DNA of 64,000 nucleotides from Neoceratodus forsteri (GCA_016271365.2 CM057453.1:501617001-501681000), one strand, 5' to 3'; positions 22,766 through 34,030 are shown, counted from the first letter of the stretch. A program made the numbers and translations. Notes: generated by a model from the letters alone, not told the origin.

Positions 22766-23345
22766 GCCATCATCCGTGTTTTTGTAGGTGTGGCACCCTG
22801 TCTTCCAATTCAGTCACTGTGTTTGCAGGCACGGACACAGTTCACCAATGAATGCTGCAGCTGTCTATGACAGCAGTTGAAAATGCTGTGGTGTACAGTT
22901 GAAAGGGAGAGACCACTTCAGTGAGCAGCGATAAGATAGTGTTGATTAGCATATTGCCGGCAATCCTGCTTGTATACGTCTCTGCTTTCTCTTCCTGGAA
23001 CATAAGTTCAGTTTGAAGTGAACTTTTCCTAGGACTATCTTTCCGGGAGGAGGCAAGTGACTAAAATGACATCCTTGGAATGTTTCCAAACAAGATCTAA
23101 TTGCCATCCTTGGAATGTTGAGTCAGAGTTCAGGGTAGGAGCAGCATTAACAAAAGCAGGAAAACAGAATCCCAAAGAGACTGAAAAAGTAGACGCAGTT
23201 GTCGTCTGTTGGCACACCTGATCAGTATTGTAATAATATTCCCCAACCCTCTGAGTGCATCTGAATAGCACCTCCCCACGCCACAGACATAGTAGTTATT
23301 GACGGAAAGTCAACTTCAGCTTCCTGCTCCTCTGAAATGAGGTAC

Positions 23346-23640
23346 ACGCTGGGAGCCCACCCAGCATGACATAAGTTAGAATGGTGACAGGGTGCCCAAT
23401 CCCCCATCGGCTCAATTAAACCCCCAAAAGAAACAGATTTCCAGTTGCCACACTGGGAGCCCACCCCAGCGTGGCACACATCTGTATAGCCGACAGGGGT
23501 GCCCAATCCCCGTCGGCTCCACTGACCCCCCCAAAAAAAATTCTTCCAGCTGCCACGCTGGGAACCCACCCAAGTATGGCACAAGTCCTGTGTCATCTTC
23601 CTAAAAAGAAAACAAATACCTGAAAAGAAAAAAAAGTCCC
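23346..23640. repeat. three tandem repeats of about 104 bp
   Basis: Units begin near 23346, 23450 and 23554, each with 'cacgctgggagcccaccc' followed by a C-run segment 'gggtgcccaatccc' (units 1 and 2) and 'ccccccaaaa'. The frame on the minus strand is open across them, but this reflects the repeat, not a known protein. Confidence 0.85.
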
Positions 23641-24222
23641 TCGTTGATTGTCTTGCCACCCAACCTGCACCCACCCTCTGTGTATCCACCTCTCCACACC
23701 CTCATCTCACCCCATACTTACCTCTGGAGGCTGGCAAGATGATCTTCGGTGAAGCGGGAACACGTCTGCACTCTTCAAAGCCGACTGCAAACTGAAGAAA
23801 TGCCGGTAAGCTGTATAATGGAATAAATTTTTTTTTTCAACTTTGATGCATATCTCACGCATTTTTGGGAATTTTGGCACCAAATTTTCAACATGGCTTT
23901 TTTGGGACCCCTCCTCATGAATTCTGGCACTGTCGTGGTGTTAATCAGCCCCAAAAGGTGATTTTGCAGTCACTGCACAGAACCACCTTTCGGGACTGAT
24001 TTACAAAATGACAGTATCACAGTTCATGAGGTAGGCTAAAAACCCTATGTTGAAAATTTGGTGAAAAATTCCCAAAATGACTACGCATGCTCGTAAGTTC
24101 GCAAATTTTTAATATTTTCACTCCAGTTTTTCAACATTGCCATTTTACCACACCTCCTTATGAGCAGTACAGCTGTCAATTTTCACATCTCACCCAAAAT
24201 GTGTTTCCGTGCATGTAGTGCA

Positions 24223-24650
24223 TAATTTATTTATTTGTTTAGTTTTTGTTGACCGGGTAAGTGCACTAGACAAATTCTGCCTATTTTCAGGCACGACCCG
24301 GGGGAGGGGGATACAAATGAATACCAACTGACCGTGAACCAGAGTAAGCTGTTGGTGGTATTCTTAGTGAATGAGGGAAATTTGGCCAGGACATCGGGGA
24401 AATTCCCCTACTCTTTTCGATAAGTGCCATGGGATCTTTAACGTCCACCTGAACTACCACCAATCCAGGCAGATGGGACCTCGGTTTAACGTCTCATCGG
24501 AAAGACGGCACCTCAGAAGTGCAGCACCCCTCTCATGCTGCACTACAGTGTCAGTACTGGGATATTGACCCAAGTGCCAGATGTGGGAACTGAACCCACA
24601 GCCCTCTGATCTCCCGGCCTCAGAGGCGAGTGTGCTACCTACTGATTCGC
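24223..24650 (-). mobile_element. tRNA-derived SINE, uninterrupted copy (SINE copy B)
   Basis: On the minus strand: tRNA-like head with A-box-like GTAGCACACTCGCC (24625-24638) and B-box-like GGGTTCAGTTCCCAC (about 24583-24598), a central domain containing GATGAGACGTTAAACCGAGG, a body, and an A-rich tail ending in AAATAAATAAAT at 24223-24235. RNA polymerase III is known to transcribe such elements from the A and B boxes. It matches the split copy at 6055-12165 throughout, including across the point where Tx1 is inserted there. Confidence 0.88.
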
Positions 24651-24687
24651 CCACTCTTCAATTTTAACCAGGGTTACCCTCCTACTG
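24642..24687 (+). pseudogene. inverted scrap of gypsy-2 RT connection
   Basis: Plus-strand CTGATTCGCCCACTCTTC and the following bases encode LIRPLFNFNQGYPP. This is the counterpart of the minus-strand gypsy-2 coding LIHPLFNLNPGYPP at 25887-25932. So 45 bases of gypsy coding sequence are present in inverse orientation 1.2 kb away, abutting the SINE head. Confidence 0.8.
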
Positions 24688-25390
24688 AAATCAATGTTCG
24701 GGGCAGATTAAGAAAATCACAGTGACACTGTTCATGAGCAGAGGTCTTAAAATGGCTATGTTAAAAATTTGGTGACAAAAGTCCATAAAATGACTGTGTT
24801 ACGAGTGAGCATTGCGCAGTTTCTACGCCTCCTCGTAAGTTCATGTATTTGTAATATTTTCAGTCCAGATCTTCACCACTGGCATTTTTTCACACTTCTT
24901 TATGAACAGTACAGCTGTCATTTTTCACAACATGGCCGAAATGTGTTTTTGCACTTCCAGCGCAAAAATGCGTGGTCGCTGTGGGAAATCACTGTTCAGG
25001 ACAGATTAAGAAAATCACAGTGACACTGTTCATGAGTGGAGGTCCCAAAATGCCTGTGTTTTCACAATCTGCTATCAAAAATCCCCAAACTGATTACATT
25101 ACGGGTGTGCGTTGCACAGTTTCTACGCACACTCGTGACTTCACCAGTTTTTTAATATTTTCAGTGCAGATTTTCAACATTGCCATTTTTTACACCTCCC
25201 CATGAACAGTACAGCTGTAATTTTTCACATCCTGTTCGAAATGTGTTTTCGCACATGTGGTGCCAAATGGCGAGTCGCTGTGCAAAATCAGCTTTCGGCT
25301 AACGAACTGATATTGCCACTGTTCATGAGGTGGGGGTCACAAAAAAATCATGTTGAAAATTTGGAGTGAAAATACCAACTAACACCTGAG

Positions 25391-25770
25391 GCGTTAGGGT
25401 TTGCGGTCATAACGCCCCACCCTGTAGAGACTGACAGGCATCAGGGGTGCAGGGGTGTGACTTGGGATTGCCGCCTGTAATGCTCATACCATTCCACCCC
25501 CACCTACACCCTGCAGCCAGTGAGAGGCATCGAGGGTGCTTTGGACTCTTGGCCCCAAAGTTCACCCCATTCCCTATACAGCACCCATCTCACTGTATTT
25601 CCTGGATGGAATGGGTGAACATAAGGGCCAAAGACCCTAAGGCACACCGTGACACTTGTCGGTGTCTGCAGGGTAGGGTGTGTTGAAATGGCGTAGCCGT
25701 AATGCCTGATGACCTAAAGGCACACCCCAATGCCTGTTAGTATCTGCAGGGTGGTGGTGGGGTTGGCTTC
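25391..25770. repeat. palindromic repeat with nested arms
   Basis: Motifs with 'ccctgtagagactgacaggc' (25419 onward) and 'ccctgcagccagtgagaggc' (25509 onward) are inverted at about 25648-25683 and 25720-25765. The inner core has 'ttcaccccattccctat' against 'ggaatgggtgaacataagg'. It resembles the hairpin at 34031-34250 in both core and 'gttagggtt' edge motif. Confidence 0.8.
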
Positions 25771-25879
25771 AGTTCAATACTTCACTGCCATTCTTATTAT
25801 GCAGCTCTGTAACCCTTACACTACCAGTGCCAATGCTAGCAAGCAAACATTCGACATTGAAAAATGCTTGTTTATATTT

Positions 25880-26760
25880 ATGGTTGGTAGGAGGGTAACC
25901 CGGGTTAAGATTGAAGAGTGGGTGAATCAGCTTTGAATAGTCTTTTATGAACCTGCAGTAGTAGCCACAGAATCACAGGAAACCTTGTAGTTCTTTCAGA
26001 TTATGAGGCTGGGGCCAAGTAGTCAGTGATTCAACCTTACAGGGATCAGTCTCTATCCCTTCTGCAGATACTATGTGCCGCACATACTTCACGGAGATTT
26101 GAATAAACTGGCACTTGCCAATGGACTGCTTGAGGCCGAAGTCTTCCAATCAGTCTAGGTCTTTAAACAGTTATGTCTCATACTCCTCTAATGTGCAGAA
26201 ATTCCAGCAAGTTCATATCTCCCACCACATGTTCCATCAGTTGCTGAAAGGTGGCAGGGGCGCCTGAAATCCCCTGTGGCATTCTCAGGAATTCATAGAA
26301 CCCAAAGGACAGATGAAGGCTGTTTTCTCACTGTCCTCTGGGGCCATCAGGATCTGGTAGTATCCCTGTGAAGATCCAATACCGAAAACCATTTGCTCCC
26401 ATTCAAACAGTTCTGGGCATCTTGTATATGGGGCATGGTGTATTGATCGGGGATGGTCCGCCGGTTCAGAATTCAGTAATCAACAGACATCCTTACTGAC
26501 CAATTCTTCTTATGCACAACCACAATGGGAGAGGCATATGGGCTTCTTGATTCTTGTATCACACCAGCAGTGAGCATTTCCTGCAGGTGTCTCCTCACAT
26601 CATCTATGTCTGCTGGGGCGAGATGTTAGGATCTCTCTCGAAATGGCCGGTCATCATGCAGGCATAGGTGATGCTCTGCACCCTGGACACACCCCACATC
26701 CCATTCTTTTAATGAAAACACTTGGTCCCTATGAGTGAGTTTCTTGCTAATTCTAGCCTT
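25880..26760 (-). pseudogene. gypsy-2 reverse transcriptase
   Basis: Minus strand, many stops. Motifs in order: RRHLQEMLTAGVIQESRSPY, SPIVVVHKKN, VRMSVDY, ILNRRTIPDQYTMPHI, NGSKWFSVLDL (first catalytic Asp), FGFYEFLRMPQGISGAPATF, then a damaged YxDD region (around 26210), and GYYCRFIKDYSKLIHPLF (25935-25895). At least five in-frame stops and shifts prevent expression. The match to the vertebrate gypsy RT pattern is strong despite the decay. Confidence 0.87.
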
Positions 26761-27200
26761 TCATTCAGCTGGCAACGGGGAGTCACCAAAGTCAAATAAG
26801 TCCGGGGTCACTCTCTCCTTCTCCCCAGAGCACTTGTTGCTGGGTAATACGGCAGTGTCAGTGCAGTGTGCTGTAGCTAGGGTGAACCCTCTGTTCACCA
26901 GAATCTCTCGATCTGGCACATTCTGAATCTGGACCATCACTCGTTGTGCATAGGCGTGGGCACGAGCAGGCAAGATGCTGGGTTTGACCAATAATCCCTC
27001 TGGCAACTTTCCATCTCCTGATGCATCCAACATTAATATTTTGTTCTTTACGTTTCTCTTTAGGTGGACTTCTCCATGGATTGTGTACTGAGCGTTAGGG
27101 GCCAATACCAAGGAATCAGGTTCCTTTTTCCACACTATCCCCACTGGTTAATCTGGGTCCACTTAATTTGGTCTCTGTTGCCAGTCATAAGCCCTTTTTA
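26761..27200 (-). pseudogene. gypsy-2 protease-RT linker
   Basis: The frame 27144-26761 is intact and reads SLVLAPNAQYTIHGEV, LPEGLLVKPSILP, RVMVQIQNVPDREILVNRG. This beta-rich segment (LPEGLLV.P..., then VPV.N.S.REV.L..G) lies between protease and RT in vertebrate gypsy elements. It has no known catalytic role. Confidence 0.75.
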
Positions 27201-27252
27201 CTAAGGCTGGAATTCTTAGGGCCCATCCAGTCAGCTGCCCTTGTTTCTCATG

Positions 27253-27780
27253 TCAGAGTTGTGCTAGTCTCCCAAACATGTGGGTGTTTGTTCCAATTAA
27301 CGGGGAAACCCCATCATACAGTCTGGTGGGGGGACACACTAGGGCCAGTGTCTCTACTTGCTCCTCTACGCCAGTGACAGTTGCAGGAAAAGACAACCAG
27401 AGGTGAGCATATCCTAGATATGGATAAGACTTGTTGCTCAACCCCAAAACATGTAGGCCTTCCAGGAATTTTAAGGGCACATCAGATAAGTGTTTGCCAT
27501 GCCAGTCCTGAAACACAATGGTCACTTGTGACCTACTGTCAAGCATAGCCTGAGTAGGAATACCATTCACAGCCACATTAGTCTCCATTGAAGGGCCCAC
27601 TATCTTGGACCAGTCTGGAGGGACAACAGCACAGGCCTGGACAGACGATTTAGCCACAGAGGGATTTGAGTTAGGATGGACGAAGACTTTACTGCAGTCA
27701 TTTTGTGCACCCCTTGACCACTGACTCATTTTCCGAAGCTCTCCTTGAAGCTGGTTCACCACTTTCTCTAAGTCCTTCTG
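27253..27780 (-). pseudogene. gypsy-2 aspartic protease
   Basis: The frame shows AMLDSRSQVTIV at the active site, where DSG/DTG is expected, so the glycine has become Arg (probably a GGN to CGN/AGN change). The remaining fold is recognisable: LKFLEGLHVLGLSNKSYPYL, YAHLWLSFP, ETLALVCPP and PLIGTNTHMF. Retropepsins act as dimers and need D-[ST]-G; this copy should be inactive. It is joined to the gag C-terminus by a one-base frameshift near 27790. Confidence 0.82.
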
Positions 27781-28312
27781 AGACTGGCACTCTTCATATG
27801 GCCATCCTTGCCGCAGTTGTGACAAATGACATGCTCTCGGGGCATTGTTGGGGAAAACATAGCAGAGGATGCCGGAGCATCGATGGGAGATTGTGATCTG
27901 ACTTCTACAGGTAGTGTACCATGTCTCAAAAGTTCCTTTAGGGTGGCAGTCAATTCCTTGAGTTCAGCCAAGAAGCCACCCTCAGTAGTGGATGCCTGAG
28001 GGTGCACCCCCACCCCCATAACAGTCACGTCCTGACAGGGGCCAAGGTCTCTGTCAGCAGGGGATACCTCAGCGAATGCACCCAGTTGTACCTTTATGAC
28101 TTCCTTCAGCAACTCCTCCCCCCACCGTTTAGCCCACGGCGGGACACTCTTAGTGATCTCCATTTCAGAAGGGCCTTCCGGTGCCATGATCACATGGGCT
28201 GCACTCACCCCATAATTACAATCTCCCTCTTCACCATCTACCTCCTGGAGTTCTTTTATCAAGTCACAGTAGTCAGTTGGGTTACCTCTCCTATCCTGGA
28301 GCCTTAACTGGA
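27768..28312 (-). pseudogene. gypsy-2 gag C-terminal half with CCHC
   Basis: Minus strand. The frame continues from LRLQDR and DYCDLIKELQEVDGEEGD (28310-28230) through an acidic linker to CHNCGKDGHM (about 27815). The last Cys of the CCHC knuckle is reached only in the next frame (ECQSQKD). The sequence before 28312 is separated from the N-terminal gag half by the LINE at 28313-29345: LGHILQHAKHSK on one side, QLRLQDR on the other. In related gag proteins these segments are adjacent. Confidence 0.82.
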
Positions 28313-29345
28313 TTTATTTATTTATTTATTAAAAATGTTTCACCAGGAGAGGCACACTGAGCAAAAAGATGCTCGTCTCACGGTGCGACCGGGGGTACAA
28401 GGGAGGAGGGTATACATGAAATAATCAATAGGTTGCACTTGGAGTCAAGCAATTCAAACAATTGTTACATAGTTAAGTGTGGTTATTACAAACTTGTTAC
28501 ATGAGGAGACAGTACATACATGTGCTACAAGGAGGGTGGCAAAACAATTTGATTACACATCTAGAATTATTCATGATTACATAAGTGCCTATATCTAGAG
28601 ATTGATTTGAAGTATGATGCACCAAGTTGAAAGAGAGAAATAGAAGCCTGAGCTTGGGGCCAGGGAGAGGTGGCAGGTCTGGGTAGTAAACACTGGGAAA
28701 GATGAGGGGGTTGACTTAGGGAAAACGTTGGCGGGAATAAGAAGGGAGAATAGCAGAAGTGTCATGAGAGGGTAAGTGCTTGGGTTATTTAGGGCAATAT
28801 ATAAGCCAGTCATTTGGGTGAAGGCCAAGCCGCTGGTCAGGCACATAAGGAGGAGGGGATCGGGGAAGAGAATTAGTCGGGGGGCCAGGGGCAGGTACAA
28901 TTAGGTGCAAGGAAGTTAGTGAGGCAGAGGATAGAGAGTGTTTGGAGGAAGAATGACAGATTTGTGCTGGCAGGTCATTCCAGAGCTTAGGGAGGAGGTA
29001 ACAGAAAGCTGATTGGCCTGTGGAGGTCCTTTGGTGAGGGATTACTAATAGGCTGCAGTCAGTAGACCTGAGGGTGTGGGCGGGGGTTGGCGGGGAAGAT
29101 AAGGAGGAGACGAGGTAGGGTGGAAGGGAACCGAGCCAGAAGTTAGAAACAAATTTAGCACTGTGAAGTAGGCACCGGTTGCTCAGGGATGGAAGGGCCA
29201 GTGAATGGAAGAGCTCGCAGTGATGGGTGCGGAGGGGGGCATCGAGGGCGAAGCAGCAGAAAACATTGAAGAGCGGCCCAGTCTGGATAAGGTGGACTTG
29301 GAGGCAGAGCTGTAGACAACATCGCAGTAGTTGAAGGATGATCTG
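28313..29345 (-). mobile_element. L2-like LINE 3' fragment inserted in gypsy-2 gag
   Basis: Minus strand. The 3' end is a TAAATAAATAAAT-type tail at 28313-28330. Upstream is RT C-terminal coding: a FNYCDVVYSSASKSTLSRLG segment (about 29330-29270, a different frame from the rest), SLALPSLSNR with KFVSNFWLGSLPPYL, then TLRSTDCSLLVIP and AFCYLLPKLWNDLPAQI. The '[AS]FC...P.LWN.LP' block is the C-terminus of L2/CR1-group RT. Only the last third of ORF2 and the 3' UTR remain. The insertion splits gag precisely. Confidence 0.82.
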
Positions 29346-29640
29346 CAGTTTAGAATGCTTGGCGTGTTGCAGTATGTGCCCCAGTCTCACAAGGTTCAAA
29401 TCACTAGCGGCTACCCCACCTTTCCGGTAAGCTTTCTGCAGAGCTCTTTCTAGACGAGTAACATACGCAGATAAACTTTCCCCTTTCCATTGTTTGGTAC
29501 CTTGGAATTTCCACATCAAAGTCTCCCCTGACTCAATGCTCCCAAAATTGCCTTCAAGTACTGATAGGTACTTCTGAGCAGATGCATCAGAGTTCGTGGA
29601 GGTTCTGTGCCATCCCGTTTAGCCTTGCTACCACATGTTA
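29346..29640 (-). pseudogene. gypsy-2 gag N-terminal part
   Basis: Minus strand. 29600-29350 reads ASAQKYLSVLEGNFG, SIESGETLMWKFQGTKQWKG, then ESLSAYVTRLERALQKAYRKG and DLNLVRLGHILQ. The 'S.YV.RLE..LQKA...GG' helix is typical of gypsy/PNMA-type capsids. The homology stops near 29640, so the element start, leader and 5' LTR are missing. Confidence 0.78.
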
Positions 29641-30650
29641 TACAGGCTATTGTACTAGTGCCTTAAGGGAACAGTTGGGACTAGACATTGTTTATGGGCT
29701 GTCTGTGGTGCCTTAAGGCCAGCGATACTTGTTTGTTTGCCATGTGTCAGATAATATACAGTGCTAGGCAGCCACTGCATTACAAGTAAGGGCACAGGAA
29801 TTAGAGACTTAGACATTTCTAGGCTTAGCTGTTTGTGTTTCACTCACCATTCTCTGTGTCACACCCAAGTTCATCCAGTGTTCCTCTGCTCTTCATCCCC
29901 TCTCACGTCTGCTTCCCGCTATGATCTTTCTTTGTTGTGTCGGTGACCCCTTAATCTTCTTTCTGGCTGCTCTCCACAGGCAGCTGAATATCTCCATCCT
30001 CCCCACGCAACAGCTCCGGAGCAACTGACATTCATCCTTTCTCCTTTAGGTACTATACTGTGGATCATCAGCTCTGGTGATGCAGCACCACGCTTTGCAC
30101 GGCACTGCTTAGCCTCTGCCCTCCCACCCAGGGGTGGTGCTACCTTTAAAGGTTTCCATGAGAACCTATAAGCCTACTTTTCCACCACAGCCTGAAATTT
30201 AGTACCACCTCCTCTGCCCCCCAACCTGAGCTCCCTCCTCCACTTAAATTGAGGTACTTGTCTCATACCTCTGCGGGTCCCTCCTCCTGACCCAGTCATG
30301 TGATCACAATTGGAGACTCTGGGGCTCAAACCCTGGTCTATGGCCCTTTGACTCCCCCACAGCCTGCTGCCCTATCCTCTAGGCCACACCATCAACAAGT
30401 GTACAAGTTATAATCATTATTATCCTCTTCTGACCGTCCACCTCATCCTGCCATACTGCCACGTAGTGTCCACAACCCTCAACCCTCCTGCTGTCTGCTG
30501 TTCAGCTCCATGATAACTTGTTCCTGCTCTAAAAACCTCCTAACTCTCTCTGTGTCCTTGTTACAGACAAAACAGTCACCCTCATCACCTTTCCACCCTC
30601 TTAAATGCCAACCCCCTCCCCCTCATGCTTAATGCTCCCTTTCATCCTCC
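29641..30650. other. no recognised gene
   Basis: No protein motif or RNA found. 29990-30650 is C-rich and T-rich on the plus strand, and its far end may be the 5' UTR of the LINE that becomes readable at 30651. Confidence 0.4.
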
Positions 30651-31056
30651 TAATTACCGCCATCCCTATCAATCTTTCCCCCTTGCCAAAGCACCTGCTG
30701 CTCATGCCACCATCCCCCCCCAGCCCCCTCAAGGCTCCTCCTTAGCTGGCCCCTAGACTTCTTCCCTCTTGCCTCCACCCTAACTTTATCCTCCTTGCAT
30801 AAGTCCCTTCCTCTCACCCCAGCTTCTGCTCCTGAGCTCTCTCCCCTTGATGGCTGCTGTGCCCTTAAAACTAAGCCAACAGCATGCTCACTCAACAACC
30901 TAAAGAAAAGGCGCTATTCAAAGTTTCTACTACCCTGCTTTCTCTTCCTCCTAATGGCTGGTGACATTGAACCTAACCCCGGTCCCACTACCTCCACTGG
31001 TTCCCCAAATGGCGGCCTTGGCATCTACCACCTAAACACCAGGAGCTTGCTGCAGT
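30651..31056 (+). pseudogene. LINE N-terminal coding region with 2A-like motif
   Basis: The frame is open from about 30651 to the TGA at 31057. A Pro/Ser/Leu-rich leader is followed by a hydrophobic run (FLLPCFLFLL, about 30925-30955) and GDIEPNPGP (30960-30986), which fits the 2A consensus D-[VI]-E-x-N-P-G-P. Then GLGIYHLNTRSLL (31014-31053), the opening strand of an APE endonuclease (HLN.RSL). 2A sequences are known at this place in some CR1/L2-group LINEs. The endonuclease is cut off after 13 residues. The only in-frame ATG is just before the 2A motif, so the start is not clear. Confidence 0.75.
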
Positions 31057-32980
31057 GACTGCGCTAACATGTGTCTAGAGGAAAAAAGACATGTGTTTCT
31101 ATTTTTAGGCACATTTCCAATGTGAATGTGCATCCAAGCAGATGCACTGTGTGCTGTGTGCTCCTTTTACACAAGGCTGGCTGAGACTTGTAGCGGGAGT
31201 GGGTGCGGTCGAAAAAAAAATCAGAATTTGGTGTAAGAACATGATTGGTGGTCAAGAGAAAGCCCAGGTATGCTCCACTAATCACTTAATTTTGTGGGCT
31301 GTCTACATGCTTCATCATGTGTCAAGCACTGCAGTAGAATGCATGTTCCCGTGCCATTTTTTCACTCACACAGCTCGAGCCTCAGGGAGTAGAATCATTG
31401 CCATGGTGTTGCTGTCCAAAGAAAACTGAGGACACCAGGCCCAGGAATGCTATAAGGTGGCTTCCGAGTCATGTCCTTATCTTGATCACATTCAAGTGCT
31501 GCCTCAGAGAAGTGCAACTTGTAGCTCCATCAAACAAGTGGTCAGCCACAGCACAGGCGTTAACTGAGGTAAGTGGTGCTGTGCTGGTCCAAAGGTCTAG
31601 CCGATTCTGGTTGGTTAATTTACCTTGCTGTCAGTGGATATGACAATGTGTTGAAGTGGGTCTTTTTTGATCTGATATTTAAAAATGTACTGTGCCTTTG
31701 CAGGAGGAGGTCCCAACTCCGAGTTGACCGGGGGATGGGGCAAGGGGTGTCCTGTCCTGATGACTTTGAAGCAGCCTGTATCAGTATGGCAGGTAGATGG
31801 AGACTTTTCCCTGTTAAATGAATTATTTGAGGAGCAGCAGCAGGGGTCTGGATGTAAAGGTGGTGGGTGGGAGGTGATTTTTCAGAGTTCAGTAGAGTAG
31901 TCAGATGACTCAGACCCTGTTCTGTATTTTGCAATCAAGGCACAGTGGCACCGTGTGCTCGTGAGGTACCTAACTAGCTGCTGCTCCTTACAGACTCATC
32001 TTGAGTGGGTCGGGGGGGGTCACTGAGAGACTGACACTGACTGGAGAGAGACTACTTGAGGAAGGGATTCAGCAACCAGAATAGGATTAATTTGCAGCAG
32101 CAGTCAGGTCGACTGTCGATCAGGTGTGACAGCACTGAGAAATTAACTGTGTCTCTGACTATGATGGTGGAAGTTGTAGAATGAGTCATTTGCCAGCTAG
32201 ACTCAGTGACCAAGTGTCTAACTGGAAAGGAGTGGAGTGGATTTATGTGACATTTCTGAATTGTTGTGTGTAGCTTTGCTGTTCCTTTTTTTAACCCCGT
32301 TTTTTTCCCGTTTGCCCTGAGGCCAAGGCTGTTCATGGCATGCCATGTGTTCTTGGTCCCTTCCCCCCTACCCTAAACGGTACTGCAGCACGGTGGTGTG
32401 CAGCTCGATGGGTTAATTGTAGTACTGTACTGTCTAGTAGAGGTCCGTGCTGCTGACATTGCCCACTGAGTTTCTCTTTACATATTGGCAATTCTTCCCA
32501 CTTCTTCCTGCCCTAGTATTGCGGTGTATGGTTAGTGTAGAGATAGCCACAGTGTAGTAGTTCACAGATGCTGAGTAGTATTGCAATTTAAATTTTATAT
32601 CTTGAGTTCGCCTGCTGTTGGTCTTCATCATGAGGCAGGTCATCATGGTTTTGCATGGTATGTGGCGTGCATGATGCATGTTTCCTAACAATACCTCCTG
32701 ACTATTCCCCCCCATTCGGAGTCCACCAGCGACTGAGAGTCAGTTATCCTGTTGTTGCCACTCCCTCTCAATATTTATCTATTTTGCTGCACTCTGCACC
32801 ATTTTGAAACAGCCTGCCACTGCACCATGCAAGCACCATCACCATGTGTGAAATAGCCCCCCCGTAAGAAGCAAGAAAGCCTTACCATTGTTTTGTGTTT
32901 GCCTCAGAACTGCAGCCTGTTGCCTAGCACAAGTAATTTTAAGGTTACCAATAAGATCTGCTGAGCTGATCATTAAGAGA
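31057..32980. other. no recognised feature
   Basis: Several short open frames occur but none has a domain signature, and no tandem structure was seen. Base composition is mixed. It separates the LINE fragment from the repeat block beginning at the (AT)n tract. Confidence 0.4.

Positions 32981-32984
<4 letters not shown>

Positions 32985-33012
<28 letters not shown>
32985..33012. repeat. (AT)n microsatellite, left edge of repeat block
   Basis: Pure TA dinucleotides. A second (AT)n tract closes the block at 38092-38114. Confidence 0.9.
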
Positions 33013-34030
33013 TATGGTAGAGGAACCATTTACATGTTAAACCCAACATTTTGCACCTTAATAACTTTGCAACCGTTTGACGGATTTGGCTGAAGTTTGG
33101 AATACACGATCAAGAACCATAGGCATTGGGACCTGCCAAGTTTTGTACCAGTCGGATACACAGCTGCGGAGTTATTAAGCATGATCTGCGCGCGCGTTTA
33201 CGCTTTTTCTGGAATTCTACGGTCGCGCCTACAGGTTGCACGGTTTACGCGACCGGCCCAAAATCTTCAGAGAACGTGCAGCTGTGGCCCCCGATGTGCC
33301 TTTCAAAGATTTCGTAAAAAAATATTAAACTGTTCAAAAGTTATGGCAGTCCGAACTTCTGCTTTTTTCCCCATAGGATAACATTACGGTGTTCGCCGCG
33401 ACTTTGAGGACCTGTATCTCAAAAACGGTGCGAGATACGGAGCTTTTTTCAAAAAATTTTATATATGTGTATGTTATATAACTAGCCGGGAAAGTGATAC
33501 TACATATGACTTTTAGATTTTTTTTCTATGTCGTACGGTTACTGAGATATAAGCAATTTACTATTACAACTACTGATTTTTGTGTTCCGAGAGTCATTAT
33601 TTTGCATACATTCTTTCTACTCACTGTCTTTGTCTATACAGCTTTTGGGGAAAACCAGCCTGTGCGCTTAAATTACTCTTACCATTACCATTTCTGCTTG
33701 TGGTTCCGTACATGTTTCACTTACCGTTCACGTTAACGCCACCATGTGCGATACCCTTTGCATTTTCATTTACGGTTGCGTTTCCGTTGTTTATAACATT
33801 TCTGTCTACAGTACTGTTCCTCTTTCTGTTTCGCTTTGCATCATCATGCGCATTACGATTTGCATTTGCGGGCACAATGTTACAATGCGACAAGACATCA
33901 CCCCTGTGCTCCCGCCGCTGCATTACATTCACTATTTCTCATTATCATTCTCAAAAAGAAGACAAATTAGAGGCAAAAAACTCAGTTTAATGCATCAGTT
34001 AGGGTTGTTCCACAGCGACAAAAGCAGGAA
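33013..34030 (+). repeat. unfamiliar repeat X, copy 1
   Basis: It starts ttatggtagaggaaccattt. Landmarks are 'taactttgcaaccgtttgac', 'ttctggaattctacggtcgc' and 'ttttttccccataggataac' (33065-33385), then 'tttttttctatgtcgtacgg' (33520-33540), 'gaaaaccagcctgtg' (33651) and 'cattctcaaaaagaag' (33946). The right end runs into 'agttagggttgttccacagc' and 'caggaaattcg' (34030). Locally CpG-rich (33185-33260), unlike its surroundings. The open frames are hydrophobic or Arg/Asn-rich and match nothing I know. Copy 2 is at 34265-36070. Confidence 0.7.

Larger units (their letters stand above)
23820..25390. repeat. about 280-bp tandem modules, interrupted by a SINE
   Basis: Blocks sharing 'actgttcatgag', 'aaaatttggtg', 'aatattttca', 'cattgccatttt', 'gaacagtacagctgt' and 'aaatgtgttttcgca' recur at about 23930-24222, 24690-24970, 24985-25260 and partially 25260-25390. 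The SINE at 24223-24650 interrupts the first unit. No coding function seen. Confidence 0.75.
22770..25880. other. repeat block inserted between gypsy-2 RT and RNase H
   Basis: Gypsy-2 RT ends at about 25880 (GYPPT) and the polymerase connection resumes at about 22765, so this 3.1-kb block is foreign to it. It contains the 104-bp repeats (23346-23640), about 280-bp modules (23820-25390), a SINE (24223-24650), an inverted scrap of gypsy (24642-24687) and a palindrome (25391-25770). 22770-23340 shows nothing I recognise. The block has no transposase or other protein domain. Confidence 0.7.

Noticed and set aside
24580..24645. tRNA-like sequence with A and B boxes
   Set aside because: It is the head of a SINE with body and A-rich tail and has lost cloverleaf pairing; the same sequence occurs in the split copy at 12165. 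Not a tRNA gene.
24642..25932. DNA transposon with 40-bp terminal inverted repeats
   Set aside because: The arms first looked like TIRs, but the right arm is in-place gypsy-2 coding sequence (KLIHPLF...GYPP), so the left arm is an inverted scrap of gypsy.
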